A stretch of 64,000 bases of DNA from Stutzerimonas stutzeri (GTDB lineage Bacteria > Pseudomonadota > Gammaproteobacteria > Pseudomonadales > Pseudomonadaceae): the NCBI RefSeq assembly GCF_009789555.1, contig NZ_CP046902.1:50001-114000 (forward strand), read 5' to 3'. Under the pieces are notes generated by a model. That model was not told the origin of the DNA. It did not search any database and saw only the letters and a program-made list of their open reading frames with translations. Positions 41,778 to 50,333 of the stretch are shown piece after piece. The translations under genes and the position numbers were made by a program. Positions within the stretch are counted from its first letter, which is position 1; every line of letters starts with the position of its first letter.

Positions 41778-44578
41778 GTCCCCTCTATGGCGTCGGCCAG
41801 GCAGCGCTGCAACGATTCCAGGTCCACGGGCTTGAGCAGGCATTCATTCATGCCCGCCGTCAGGCAGCGTCCACGTTCCTCGCGCATGGCTTTGGCCGTG
41901 GCGCCGATGATCGGTTGCTGGCAGCCGCGGCGGCGTAGTTCGGTGGCCAGCTGGTAACCGTTCATGCGTGGCATGTTGATGTCGCTCAGCACGACGTCGA
42001 AACTCTCCGGTCGCCAGCGTTGCAGCGCTTCCTGGCCATCGGAAACCAGCTCGACCACGCAACCGAGCGCTTCGAGCTGGTCCTTGAGAATCAGTTGGTT
42101 GATGGCGTTGTCCTCGGCCACCAGTACCCGCAGGCCGAAGTCGCGCAGCGGCGGGGCCAGGCCATCCTGCTCGCAGGCGCTGTAGACGCAGCCCTGCGCG
42201 CGCGCCAATGCTCGACGCAGCCCGCCCAGGCCATGCAGGCCGACCAGCCAATCGCAACCTTGCAGGCGCGGCTCGGCGTAACCGTCCGGCGACATGATCA
42301 CACGGCAACCGGGCCAGTCAGGCGGCGCCACGCAAGGGACATCCGGCAGTTGCAGTTCGACCAGCAGGGTATGTTCGTCGGCCTCGGCGAGCACGCTGGG
42401 GGTAGCCAGTCGGGCACGACCGCCCCAGCGGTTGATCCAGCCACAGAGGTTCTCCCCCAGCTCATGCACCGGCGACAGCACCTGCACCGTGCAACCCGCC
42501 AGTTCCTGAGGCTCGATCGGCGATGGGACGGATTCGAGGGGCAACCGCAGGCTGAAACTGCTACCCAGGCCGACCTCGCTGACCAGCGTCAGGCTGCCGC
42601 TCATCAGTTGCGTCAGGCGTTGGCAGATGGACAGCCCGAGCCCGGTGCCGCCGACCTGATGGGTGGAGCGATGCACCTGGTAGAACGGCTCGAACAGGTG
42701 AACCTGATCCTGCGCATCGATGCCCGGGCCCGTGTCGCTCACCTGCCAGGCCAGCATTCGACGCTCGCCGTCCGCCAAGCCGGCGCGCAACCGCACCACG
42801 ATGCGCCCGTTGTCGGTGAACTTCACTGCGTTGCTCAGCAGGTTGTTGAGTATCTGGCGGATACAGGCGGCGTCGCCGCGCATGCGGGCCGGCAGGTCCG
42901 GGTCGAGGTAGGCGTAGATTTGCACGCCCTTGGCCTCGGCCGCGGCGGCGAAGGACTGCACCGCGTCCTCGGTAAGCTCCACCGGGGAAAACTCGACCAG
43001 TTCCAGGTCGAGCTGCCCGGCCTCGATCTTCGATACATCGAGCACGTCGCTGATCAATTGCAGCAGCGTCGAGGACGATCGGTGGATGGCCTGCAGGTAG
43101 CCGGTCTGCTGCAAGTCGAGGTCGGTGCGCCCAAGCAGTTCGAGGGTACCCAGCACGCCGTACAGCGGCGTGCGAATCTCATGGCTCATCGTGGCCAGGA
43201 ACAGCGTCTTCGCCTCATTGGCGGTGTCGGCCAGCTGCTTGGCGCGCGCCAGCTCGGCCTCGGTCTGTTTGCGCGCGCTGATGTCGCTGAATGCGCAGAG
43301 CAGCACGTCTTCGCCCTTGTAACGGGTCGCCGTGTAGCACAGGTAAAGGTGGCGTCCGTCGCCGGCTTGCAGTTCCGTGCTGGCGGCGCCACCGGTTTCC
43401 CCGAACGCCTGGGCGATCCAGGCGGGGCCATCGCTCGCGAACACCTCACTGCCGCCGAGCCACTGCTGCGCCTGCTGGTTTTCGAGCACCACCGAGGCGT
43501 CGGCGCGACGCAGCACGCAGAGTGCCACCGGAGCGGTCTGGATCACCGCGCGGGAAAACGCCTCGCTTTCCTTCAGGGTCTCCAGGCGCTGTTGCGCGGG
43601 AACGATCAGGCGCTGGTCGATGCGCCGGTTCAGGCGTTGCAACAGCACATCGGCCACCAGCACCAGGAGCGCAGCGAGCAACAGCGGCAGCCACAGCGCC
43701 GACAGCATCTGACCGACGCCAATGGCATAGACGAGCGTCCAGTTCGAAGCCCCCAGATGCTTTCGCAGCACCACCTGGGGCGAGCTGAAGCCCGTGAAAT
43801 CGAAGCTGTCGCCAGCGCGCCAGGCCCGCAAGGCCTCCATCGGCGCCTTGTCGAAATTGCTGGCGAAGGCTACCCGATGCCGGCTGTCGAGCAGCAGGTA
43901 ATCGCCAGCGCCCGCTACGCGCAACACCGCGTCAAGGTCTGCGCCACGAATTTCAAGGCCCAGCCAGCCGTTGTTCATGCCTCCGCCCAGGCGCTCGAGC
44001 AGCAACAATCGGCGCTCGGCTTCGCCTGCATCGGACAGCCAGAGCACCCGCGGGGCCGTTTCCAACGGAGGCTTCTGGCTCAGTGCCTCGAGCACCGTCG
44101 GCGACAACGGTGCGCTGGGCGGGCCGCTTTGAATCAGACGCGTGACAACCGGGTACATGCCTGCTTCGACATGAAACAGGCCGAGGCGTTTGCTGCGCAG
44201 TTCATCGAGATCGCGCGCCGAGAGCAGCAGTCCCAGTTCGTCATCGCCCATCGGCAGCACCACCATGGCCAACCCGCGCTCCGCGGCCTGGGTGTCGTCG
44301 GCCAGCGCCGTGCTATCGGCGATGGGCAGCACCCGACGCGCCAGATGCTCGAGTAGCGATTCGCGCTGGCTGAGGTAGAGCTGCGCCTCGTACACGGCCG
44401 CGTTCATGGTGCGGCGACTGAGCGATACCTCGTGGTTGAAGGTCATGCTCAGGGCGAAGGCCAGGGTGCACAGCAGGCACAGCATCAGCGCGCCGCTCAG
44501 CAGGCGGAGCAACTTGCGCAGCGCGCGGGGGGTCGAGAAGTCAGCGTCGAGAGGCCGGAGGAACTGTTTGAGTTTCAT
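41774..44578 (-). CDS. pvrS: Hybrid sensor kinase, PvrS-like
   Basis: A 934-residue membrane kinase. Order: transmembrane helix (23-45), periplasmic sensor (about 46-290), transmembrane helix (291-315), PAS-like region (338-440), HisKA with H466 (ATMSHEIRTPLYGVLG), HATPase, and a C-terminal receiver (VLVAEDNAINQ ... VVLSDINMPRMNG). It has no Hpt, unlike its paralogue encoded two genes downstream. ATG at 44578 is chosen because an RcsB-like box lies just upstream and would otherwise be coding. Its stop overlaps the pvrR-like start by four bases. Confidence 0.85.
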   Translation of the reverse strand: MKLKQFLRPLDADFSTPRALRKLLRLLSGALMLCLLCTLAFALSMTFNHEVSLSRRTMNAAVYEAQLYLSQRESLLEHLARRVLPIADSTALADDTQAAERGLAMVVLPMGDDELGLLLSARDLDELRSKRLGLFHVEAGMYPVVTRLIQSGPPSAPLSPTVLEALSQKPPLETAPRVLWLSDAGEAERRLLLLERLGGGMNNGWLGLEIRGADLDAVLRVAGAGDYLLLDSRHRVAFASNFDKAPMEALRAWRAGDSFDFTGFSSPQVVLRKHLGASNWTLVYAIGVGQMLSALWLPLLLAALLVLVADVLLQRLNRRIDQRLIVPAQQRLETLKESEAFSRAVIQTAPVALCVLRRADASVVLENQQAQQWLGGSEVFASDGPAWIAQAFGETGGAASTELQAGDGRHLYLCYTATRYKGEDVLLCAFSDISARKQTEAELARAKQLADTANEAKTLFLATMSHEIRTPLYGVLGTLELLGRTDLDLQQTGYLQAIHRSSSTLLQLISDVLDVSKIEAGQLDLELVEFSPVELTEDAVQSFAAAAEAKGVQIYAYLDPDLPARMRGDAACIRQILNNLLSNAVKFTDNGRIVVRLRAGLADGERRMLAWQVSDTGPGIDAQDQVHLFEPFYQVHRSTHQVGGTGLGLSICQRLTQLMSGSLTLVSEVGLGSSFSLRLPLESVPSPIEPQELAGCTVQVLSPVHELGENLCGWINRWGGRARLATPSVLAEADEHTLLVELQLPDVPCVAPPDWPGCRVIMSPDGYAEPRLQGCDWLVGLHGLGGLRRALARAQGCVYSACEQDGLAPPLRDFGLRVLVAEDNAINQLILKDQLEALGCVVELVSDGQEALQRWRPESFDVVLSDINMPRMNGYQLATELRRRGCQQPIIGATAKAMREERGRCLTAGMNECLLKPVDLESLQRCLADAIEGT

Positions 44579-44613
44579 GCCACTAGCTTGGCTGCCAGTG
44601 GGCGTCGCTTCTA

Positions 44614-44627
44614 TCAGACAATTCTTA
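44614..44627 (-). promoter_or_regulatory. RcsB-like box upstream of the pvrS-like kinase
   Basis: On the minus strand TAAGAATTGTCTGA, matching the pilin 3 box at 12 of 14 positions. It lies 36 bases upstream of the ATG at 44578, close enough to overlap the promoter. Confidence 0.6.
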
Positions 44628-44737
44628 TTGTGAAGCAACTCGCAGTTCAGGCTTGCCACAGCCTCCGTTTGATGCTCTCCGAGCGCCCCCACCCGATCCG
44701 GCTGGCTTGCTGTGCCCAGCCGCTCGAGCCCCCACAG

Positions 44738-46387
44738 TCACACCCGATGCGGCGCGCTTCGCTCCAGCACGGCGCCGATGTCCAGCCCACGCGGCAATGT
44801 CCCGAAGGCCCGTCCGCACCGCTCGAGACGACTGGCGATGAAGGCGTCCGAGACAGCGCTGTGTCCCGCTTCGAGCAACAGCTTGGCCTGTAGCGCGACG
44901 GCGATGTCTTCGGTCAATTGGCGGGCGCGGTACTGGATATCCCCGGTGTCGCTGAATGCCGCCTGCAAGCGGCCGATATGGGCCTTCAGACGGGCATCGC
45001 CATGCCCGTCGCCGAGTTCGGCGAACAACACCTCGATCACTCCCGGCTCTTTCGACAAGGCGCGCAGCACGTCGAGGCATTGCACGTTGCCGGAGCCTTC
45101 CCAGATCGAGTTCACCGGCGCCTCGCGGTACAGGCGCGGCATGATCGTTTCCTCTACGTACCCGGCTCCGCCCAGACACTCACTCGCCTCGGCAATCATT
45201 TCCGGGGCGCGCTTGCAGATCCAGTATTTGCCGATGGCGGTGACCAGCCGGGCGAATTTCACTTCGTGCTCGTCGGTGGGCTTGTCCCGTGCGCGGCCCA
45301 TGCGCATGGTCAGCGCCAGCGCCGCCTCGCTCTCCAGCGCCAGATCGGCCAGCACGTTGCGCATCAGAGGCTGTTCGGCCAGCACCCGCCCGCTCACCTG
45401 CCGGTGGGCGCAATGATGCATGGCCTGGGTCAGCGCCTGGCGCATCAGCGAGCTGGAGCCGATCATGCAGTCGAAGCGGGTGGATGAGACCATTTCGATG
45501 ATGGTCGGTACGCCGCGCCCTTCCTCGCCGATCATCCAGGCCAAAGCGCCGCGGTATTCGACTTCGCTGGAGGCATTTGACCAGTTGCCCAGCTTGTTTT
45601 TCAGCCGCTGGATATAGAACGGGTTGCGGCTACCGTCCGGCCGATGTCGCGGCAGCAGGAAGCAGGACAAGCCCTTGTCGGTCTGCGCCAACGTCAGAAA
45701 GGCGTCGCACATGGGCGCCGAGCAGAACCATTTATGCCCGACCAGCTCGTACGCTTGCCCCGGACCGGGCGCGGCCACCGCATAGGCGCGCGTGGTGTTG
45801 GCACGCACGTCGGTGCCCCCCTGTTTTTCGGTCATCGCCATGCCAATGGTCACACCCTGCTTGTGCTCCATGGACAGGTTTCGCGGGTCGTACTCCAGGC
45901 TGAGAATCTTCGGCAGCCAGTGATCGCTGACGCCGGGCTGCAGCCGCAAGGCGGGAACGCTGGCGTAGGTCATGGTCAGCGGGCAACTGGTGCCGGACTC
46001 GGCCTGGTTATGCAGATACATCAGTGCGGCGCGGGCGACCTGGGCGCCCGGGCGCGGGTCGGTCCAGGGCAGCGACGGGATGCCGTGGGCAATCGCGGTT
46101 CGCATCAGCTCGTGATAGGCCGGATGAAATTCCACCAGATCGATACGGTTCCCGTAGCGATCGTGGCTCTTGAACACCGGCTTGTTTTCGTTGGCGAGAA
46201 AGCCCGCCGCCATCAACGGCCCACCGGCCAGCTCGCCATAGGTGTCCAGCCGAGACTCGGCCCAGCCACCGTCGTAGCGTCGAACCCATTCCTGCAACGG
46301 CAGGTCGAGGCGATACAGGTTCGCGCCATCGATTGGCGGAACCTGGTTCAGCACCTCATGGGTTTCGGCGTATTGATGCAGGTTCAT
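44738..46387 (-). CDS. AidB-type acyl-CoA dehydrogenase
   Basis: A 549-residue flavoprotein of the acyl-CoA dehydrogenase family, long AidB branch. It shares with E. coli AidB the segments GMAMTEKQGGTDVRANTTRA, LVGHKWFCSAPMCDA, LKNKLGNWSNASSEVE and RLYREAPVNSIWEGSGN. AidB binds FAD and DNA in the alkylation response; the metabolic substrate of related proteins is unclear. The ATG at 46387 begins the family alignment (MNLHQYAETHEVLNQVPP). The same gene lies between amn and ladS in P. aeruginosa, from memory as PA3972. Confidence 0.88.
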   Translation of the reverse strand: MNLHQYAETHEVLNQVPPIDGANLYRLDLPLQEWVRRYDGGWAESRLDTYGELAGGPLMAAGFLANENKPVFKSHDRYGNRIDLVEFHPAYHELMRTAIAHGIPSLPWTDPRPGAQVARAALMYLHNQAESGTSCPLTMTYASVPALRLQPGVSDHWLPKILSLEYDPRNLSMEHKQGVTIGMAMTEKQGGTDVRANTTRAYAVAAPGPGQAYELVGHKWFCSAPMCDAFLTLAQTDKGLSCFLLPRHRPDGSRNPFYIQRLKNKLGNWSNASSEVEYRGALAWMIGEEGRGVPTIIEMVSSTRFDCMIGSSSLMRQALTQAMHHCAHRQVSGRVLAEQPLMRNVLADLALESEAALALTMRMGRARDKPTDEHEVKFARLVTAIGKYWICKRAPEMIAEASECLGGAGYVEETIMPRLYREAPVNSIWEGSGNVQCLDVLRALSKEPGVIEVLFAELGDGHGDARLKAHIGRLQAAFSDTGDIQYRARQLTEDIAVALQAKLLLEAGHSAVSDAFIASRLERCGRAFGTLPRGLDIGAVLERSAPHRV

Positions 46388-46639
46388 GGCGGGGCTCCTC
46401 GGCAGGCGAAAGCGATCTCGACCCGGCTGGCGTCCCCTGCGGCAAATGAACCATCGCTCGCCGCCAGGGCATCGCCGGGCCGATGCGAACCGCCGCTCGC
46501 GACGACCCGCGAGAAGAAGTGAAGCACGCATGATTGGCATGAAAAAGTGGGGTTTCGGCCAAATCCTGCACGGCGCGGCGGCGCCTTGACCGGCACACGC
46601 GGCGGTCCGCTCAGGTGATCGCGCGCACGCCAGGCCCGT

Positions 46640-48586
46640 TCAGGGCAGTTGAAGCGGCACGCGCACCTTGAAATGGCTGCCACGGCCGGGTTCGGAGTGA
46701 TACGAGATATCGCCGCCCTGCAACTGGATCAGCTGTCGGCACAGCGACAGGCCGATTCCCAGCCCGCCGTACTGCCGGGTCATGCTGCCGTCCAGCTGAC
46801 GAAAATGCTGGTACAGCGAATCGTCCGCAGGCGCTTCGAAGCCAATGCCGTCATCGATCACGTCCGCTTGCAGCACGAAGCGGGACTGATCCTCCCGATG
46901 CCCGCTCAGCGCCAGTGTCACGCGGCCCTGCGAGGTGAATTTGATGGCGTTGTCCAGCAGATAGCCGAGGCTCTGCTTCAGCTTCGCCGCATCACCCTTG
47001 AGCGTATCGGGCACGTCATTGGCGATTTCCAGCTCGAAGCCCAGCCCGCGCGCAGCCGCGTTCGCGCCGTGAATCCTGTAGAGCTCATCGACCACGGCGC
47101 GCAGGGCGAAGGGCTTGCTGTGCACCTGCAGCTTGCCGGCATGCAGTTCGGTCAGGGCGAGAATGTCGTTGACCAGTCGCATCATCTCGCGCGCCGACCC
47201 GTTCGCGATACGCTGGTACTGCTCCAGCTCGCCGCTCAGCTCCAGTGTCTGCATGAGTTCCAGGCTACCCAGGACGCCATGCATCGGCGTACGCAACTCA
47301 TGGGTGACGTTGGCCAGGAACTGATCCTTGAGCCGGTTGCTCTCGGCGAGTTCGCGATTCATTTTTTCCAGCTTGCGGCCGGTTTCCTGCAGCATCATGG
47401 CGCGTTCTTCGCGCATCGCATTGATGCGATCAGCCAGCGCCAGCGACAACAGCGCGACCTCGACCGCCGAGCCGATCTGCCCGGCATACATGGTGAAGAA
47501 GTTGTGCGGCAGATAGCCGAGCACCATCAGCGTATTGACCTGCGCGCCGACCAGGAAGGTCGTCCAGGCGATCATGAAGTAGCGAGCCACCCGCATTCCG
47601 CGATACCAGGCGACGCTGCCGGCGACGAAGACCAACAGGATGAACACCAGCGCCAGGAATGTCGCCAAGCGCAGCGCCAGCGCGTAGCTGGAGGTGAACG
47701 ACAGCACCATGGTCACTGCGCCGAGGGCCATCAACAGGATCAGGGCGCGGTCGATCCAGGGGCTGTGCTCGTAGGTATGCAGGAAGCTGCGCGCGAACTG
47801 ACAGCCGAAAAGCCCTGCCGCACCGATCAGGAACGGCGTCGAGGTGTTGGCCCACCAGGGTGACTCGGGCCAGAAATACTGCACCCCCAGCCCGTTTACC
47901 GAGACCTGGTACAGACCGAACGAACCGATGTAGAGGATGTAGTAGAAATAGCTGCGATCGCGCACGCTGAGGTAGATGAACAGGTTGTAGACCAGCATCA
48001 CCAGCAGCACGCCGTAGATCACCGCCAGTATATATATGTGGGCCGACTGCTCTTGCAGATAGGCCACCGGCGACCACAACGTCAGCGGAGCCTGGATCGA
48101 GCCCTGGCTTTCCAGCCTCAGATAGATGCGCTGTGGCTGGTCGGGCGTGAGTTGCAGTTCGAACAGGTGGTTGCGTTGCTTGATCTGCCGCTGGCTGAAC
48201 GGTAGCGCGTCGCCACTGCGTTGAGCCAGGTAGTAGCCACCCTGCGCATCCGGCAGATAGAGCTCCAGCAGGTCCAGTGGCGGATACGCCAGTTCGAGCC
48301 ACCAGCGGCTGCGCTGGCCCGGCTGGTCGGCACGGTAGAGCAGATCGATGCGCAGCCAGAAGGCCGAGCGCGAATAGCCGGCGTTGAGCACGTCATCGTC
48401 GTGATCGACGAAGCGTCCGGCCGCATCGAGCGCGAGGACGTCCTCGATCGTCGCGTCCCGGTCCGGGTCCTCCAGCACCGCCATGGCATGCCCGAGCGGC
48501 AGACGCTGAGTGTCCTGGTCGAATTCGACTGCATCGGCCAGTGTCGGAAGCAGCAAGCCGAGTATGAAGACGAGAAAGTAGTGCAT
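46640..48586 (-). CDS. ladS: LadS-type sensor histidine kinase lacking the receiver domain
   Basis: A 648-residue membrane kinase with signal peptide (1-19), an extracytoplasmic 7TMR-DISMED2 domain (about 25-170), seven membrane helices (about 185-385), HisKA with H429 (ANVTHELRTPMHGVLG) and HATPase ending GRGSHFKVRVPLQLP. Its place next to thiD-thiE-hemL is that of ladS (PA3974) in P. aeruginosa, which promotes biofilm through GacS/GacA. P. aeruginosa LadS is about 795 residues with a C-terminal receiver; here the protein stops after the ATPase domain and no receiver coding remains in the 250 bases downstream. Confidence 0.85.
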   Translation of the reverse strand: MHYFLVFILGLLLPTLADAVEFDQDTQRLPLGHAMAVLEDPDRDATIEDVLALDAAGRFVDHDDDVLNAGYSRSAFWLRIDLLYRADQPGQRSRWWLELAYPPLDLLELYLPDAQGGYYLAQRSGDALPFSQRQIKQRNHLFELQLTPDQPQRIYLRLESQGSIQAPLTLWSPVAYLQEQSAHIYILAVIYGVLLVMLVYNLFIYLSVRDRSYFYYILYIGSFGLYQVSVNGLGVQYFWPESPWWANTSTPFLIGAAGLFGCQFARSFLHTYEHSPWIDRALILLMALGAVTMVLSFTSSYALALRLATFLALVFILLVFVAGSVAWYRGMRVARYFMIAWTTFLVGAQVNTLMVLGYLPHNFFTMYAGQIGSAVEVALLSLALADRINAMREERAMMLQETGRKLEKMNRELAESNRLKDQFLANVTHELRTPMHGVLGSLELMQTLELSGELEQYQRIANGSAREMMRLVNDILALTELHAGKLQVHSKPFALRAVVDELYRIHGANAAARGLGFELEIANDVPDTLKGDAAKLKQSLGYLLDNAIKFTSQGRVTLALSGHREDQSRFVLQADVIDDGIGFEAPADDSLYQHFRQLDGSMTRQYGGLGIGLSLCRQLIQLQGGDISYHSEPGRGSHFKVRVPLQLP

Positions 48587-48836
48587 GGCGATGTCGGACC
48601 TGCCGGGCCACGTCAGAAGATCCAGCTCCCTGAACAATCGCGGCCCGCAAATTGATGGCACTTTAGCATGCCTCGACGAACCCATACGGCAGGTTCTGCT
48701 CGGTGGCATGTTGGTTGCGCCGAGCGACAGCCCGCGCAAGCCGCCCAGAGCGATTGGTGATAAGCTCGCTCGCCAGAAAATCTGGCTGTGCTAGCCCCGG
48801 CCAACTCATTTCGCCACGCATTCGGGGAACTCATCG

Positions 48837-49631
48837 ATGACCGGCCCTTGCTCCCGCCCTGTCGTACTCTGCCTGTCCGGCCACGACCCGAGTGGCGGCG
48901 CCGGCCTGCAAGCGGACATCGAAGCGCTGATTGCTCAGGGATGCCACGCCGCCCCGACCGTCACGGCGCTGACCGTGCAGGATACCGTCGATGTCAGCGA
49001 TTTCCGCGTGCTCGATCGCGAGTGGGTGCTGGCCCAGGCCAATGCCGTCATTACCGATCTCCCGGTCGCCGCCGTCAAGCTGGGCATGCTCGGCTCGGTG
49101 AGCATGGTAGATACCGTGCTGGAGATCATGCAAAAGCTGCCGGGCGTTCCGTTGGTCTGCGATCCGGTGCTGCGCGCCGGCGGCGGCGGCGCGCTGGGCA
49201 AGGATGAAGTCGGCTACGCCATGCGCGAGCGGCTGTTTCCGGTTGCAACCATCGCCACGCCGAACCTGCCCGAGGCGCGTATTCTGGCCGGACTGCCCGA
49301 GGGCAGCGCCGATGAATGCGCGCAAAAGCTGCTGCCTTACCTGCGCCATCTGCTGATCACCGGCGGGCACGGCGACGAGACCGAAGTGCACAACCGCCTC
49401 TATTCGCGCGATGGCAGCCGCCACGATTTCAGCTGCCAGCGGCTGCCAGGCAGCTATCACGGTTCCGGCTGCACCTTGGCCAGTGCGCTCGCCGGGCGCC
49501 TGGCGCTGGGCGAAGGGCTCGCCAGCGCAGTGAAATCCGCCCTCGATTACACCTGGCGCACGCTGAGAGATGCCGAGGCGCCCGGACGCGGGCAATACAT
49601 CCCCCGTCGCCTGCCGCTGGACCTGGCCTGA
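48837..49631 (+). CDS. thiD: Hydroxymethylpyrimidine (phosphate) kinase ThiD
   Basis: A 264-residue ribokinase-like enzyme that phosphorylates HMP and HMP-P for thiamin synthesis. It shows LSGHDPSGGAGLQADIEA near the N terminus, AVKLGMLGS, VCDPVLRAGGGGALG, and the anion-hole motif YHGSGCTLASALAG. It is followed after 14 bases by thiE and is divergent from ladS across 250 bases. Confidence 0.93.
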   Translation: MTGPCSRPVVLCLSGHDPSGGAGLQADIEALIAQGCHAAPTVTALTVQDTVDVSDFRVLDREWVLAQANAVITDLPVAAVKLGMLGSVSMVDTVLEIMQKLPGVPLVCDPVLRAGGGGALGKDEVGYAMRERLFPVATIATPNLPEARILAGLPEGSADECAQKLLPYLRHLLITGGHGDETEVHNRLYSRDGSRHDFSCQRLPGSYHGSGCTLASALAGRLALGEGLASAVKSALDYTWRTLRDAEAPGRGQYIPRRLPLDLA

Positions 49632-49645
49632 CTGGAGCGCTGCAT

Positions 49646-50284
49646 ATGAAAGACAACCACTTGCGCGGCCTCTACGCCGTTACCGACAGTACCTTGCTGG
49701 CTGACGGACGCCTGCTGCCGTACGCCGAATCGGCCCTCAGAGGCGGCGCGCGCCTGCTGCAGTACCGCGACAAGTCAGACAACGAGGCCCGCCGTCTGCG
49801 CGAGGCCGACGCATTGCGCGAACTCTGCCACCGGCATGATGCGCACCTGATCATCAATGACGATGCCGAACTGGCGGCACGCCTTGGTGTCGGCCTGCAT
49901 CTGGGCCAGGAGGACGGCTCGTTGTCAGTCGCCCGCGCATTGCTGGGCCGCCAGGCGATCATCGGCGCAACCTGCCATGCGCGCCTGGACCTGGCCGACC
50001 AGGCCATCGCCGAAGGCGCCAGCTATGTGGCCTTTGGCAGGTTTTTCGATTCGAACACCAAGCCCGGCGCACCCGCGGCCACCCCGGAGCTGCTCGAACG
50101 CGCACGTCAACGCTTCAGTCAGCCGATCACCGTGATCGGTGGCGTGACGCTGGACAACGCGCCCGACCTGATCGCGCGCGGGGCCAGCATGGTAGCTGTA
50201 GTGCATGCCCTGTTCGCCGCGGATTCGGCCAGCGAAGTCGAGCGCCGCGCCCGCGCATTCAGTGCGCTGTTCGCCGGCAACTGA
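49646..50284 (+). CDS. thiE: Thiamin-phosphate synthase ThiE
   Basis: A 212-residue TIM-barrel enzyme joining HMP-PP and thiazole phosphate. Motifs: LLQYRDKSDNEARR, LIINDDAELAARLGVGLHLGQED, ATCHARLDLADQA, and VIGGVTLDNAPDLIARGASMVAVV. ATG at 49646 with GGAG upstream. Part of the thiD-thiE-hemL cluster. Confidence 0.93.
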   Translation: MKDNHLRGLYAVTDSTLLADGRLLPYAESALRGGARLLQYRDKSDNEARRLREADALRELCHRHDAHLIINDDAELAARLGVGLHLGQEDGSLSVARALLGRQAIIGATCHARLDLADQAIAEGASYVAFGRFFDSNTKPGAPAATPELLERARQRFSQPITVIGGVTLDNAPDLIARGASMVAVVHALFAADSASEVERRARAFSALFAGN

Positions 50285-50333
50285 GCCGCGCCGGCTCCCC
50301 CAACATCATTCCTTGTTTTCCGAGAGGCCCCGC

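Noticed and set aside
36514..44356. Several 400-778-codon open frames antisense to the rcsB/rcsC/pvrR/pvrS block
   Set aside because: Each lies opposite a clear kinase, receiver or EAL domain and is rich in Q, R, H and A, as expected of shadow frames in GC-rich DNA.
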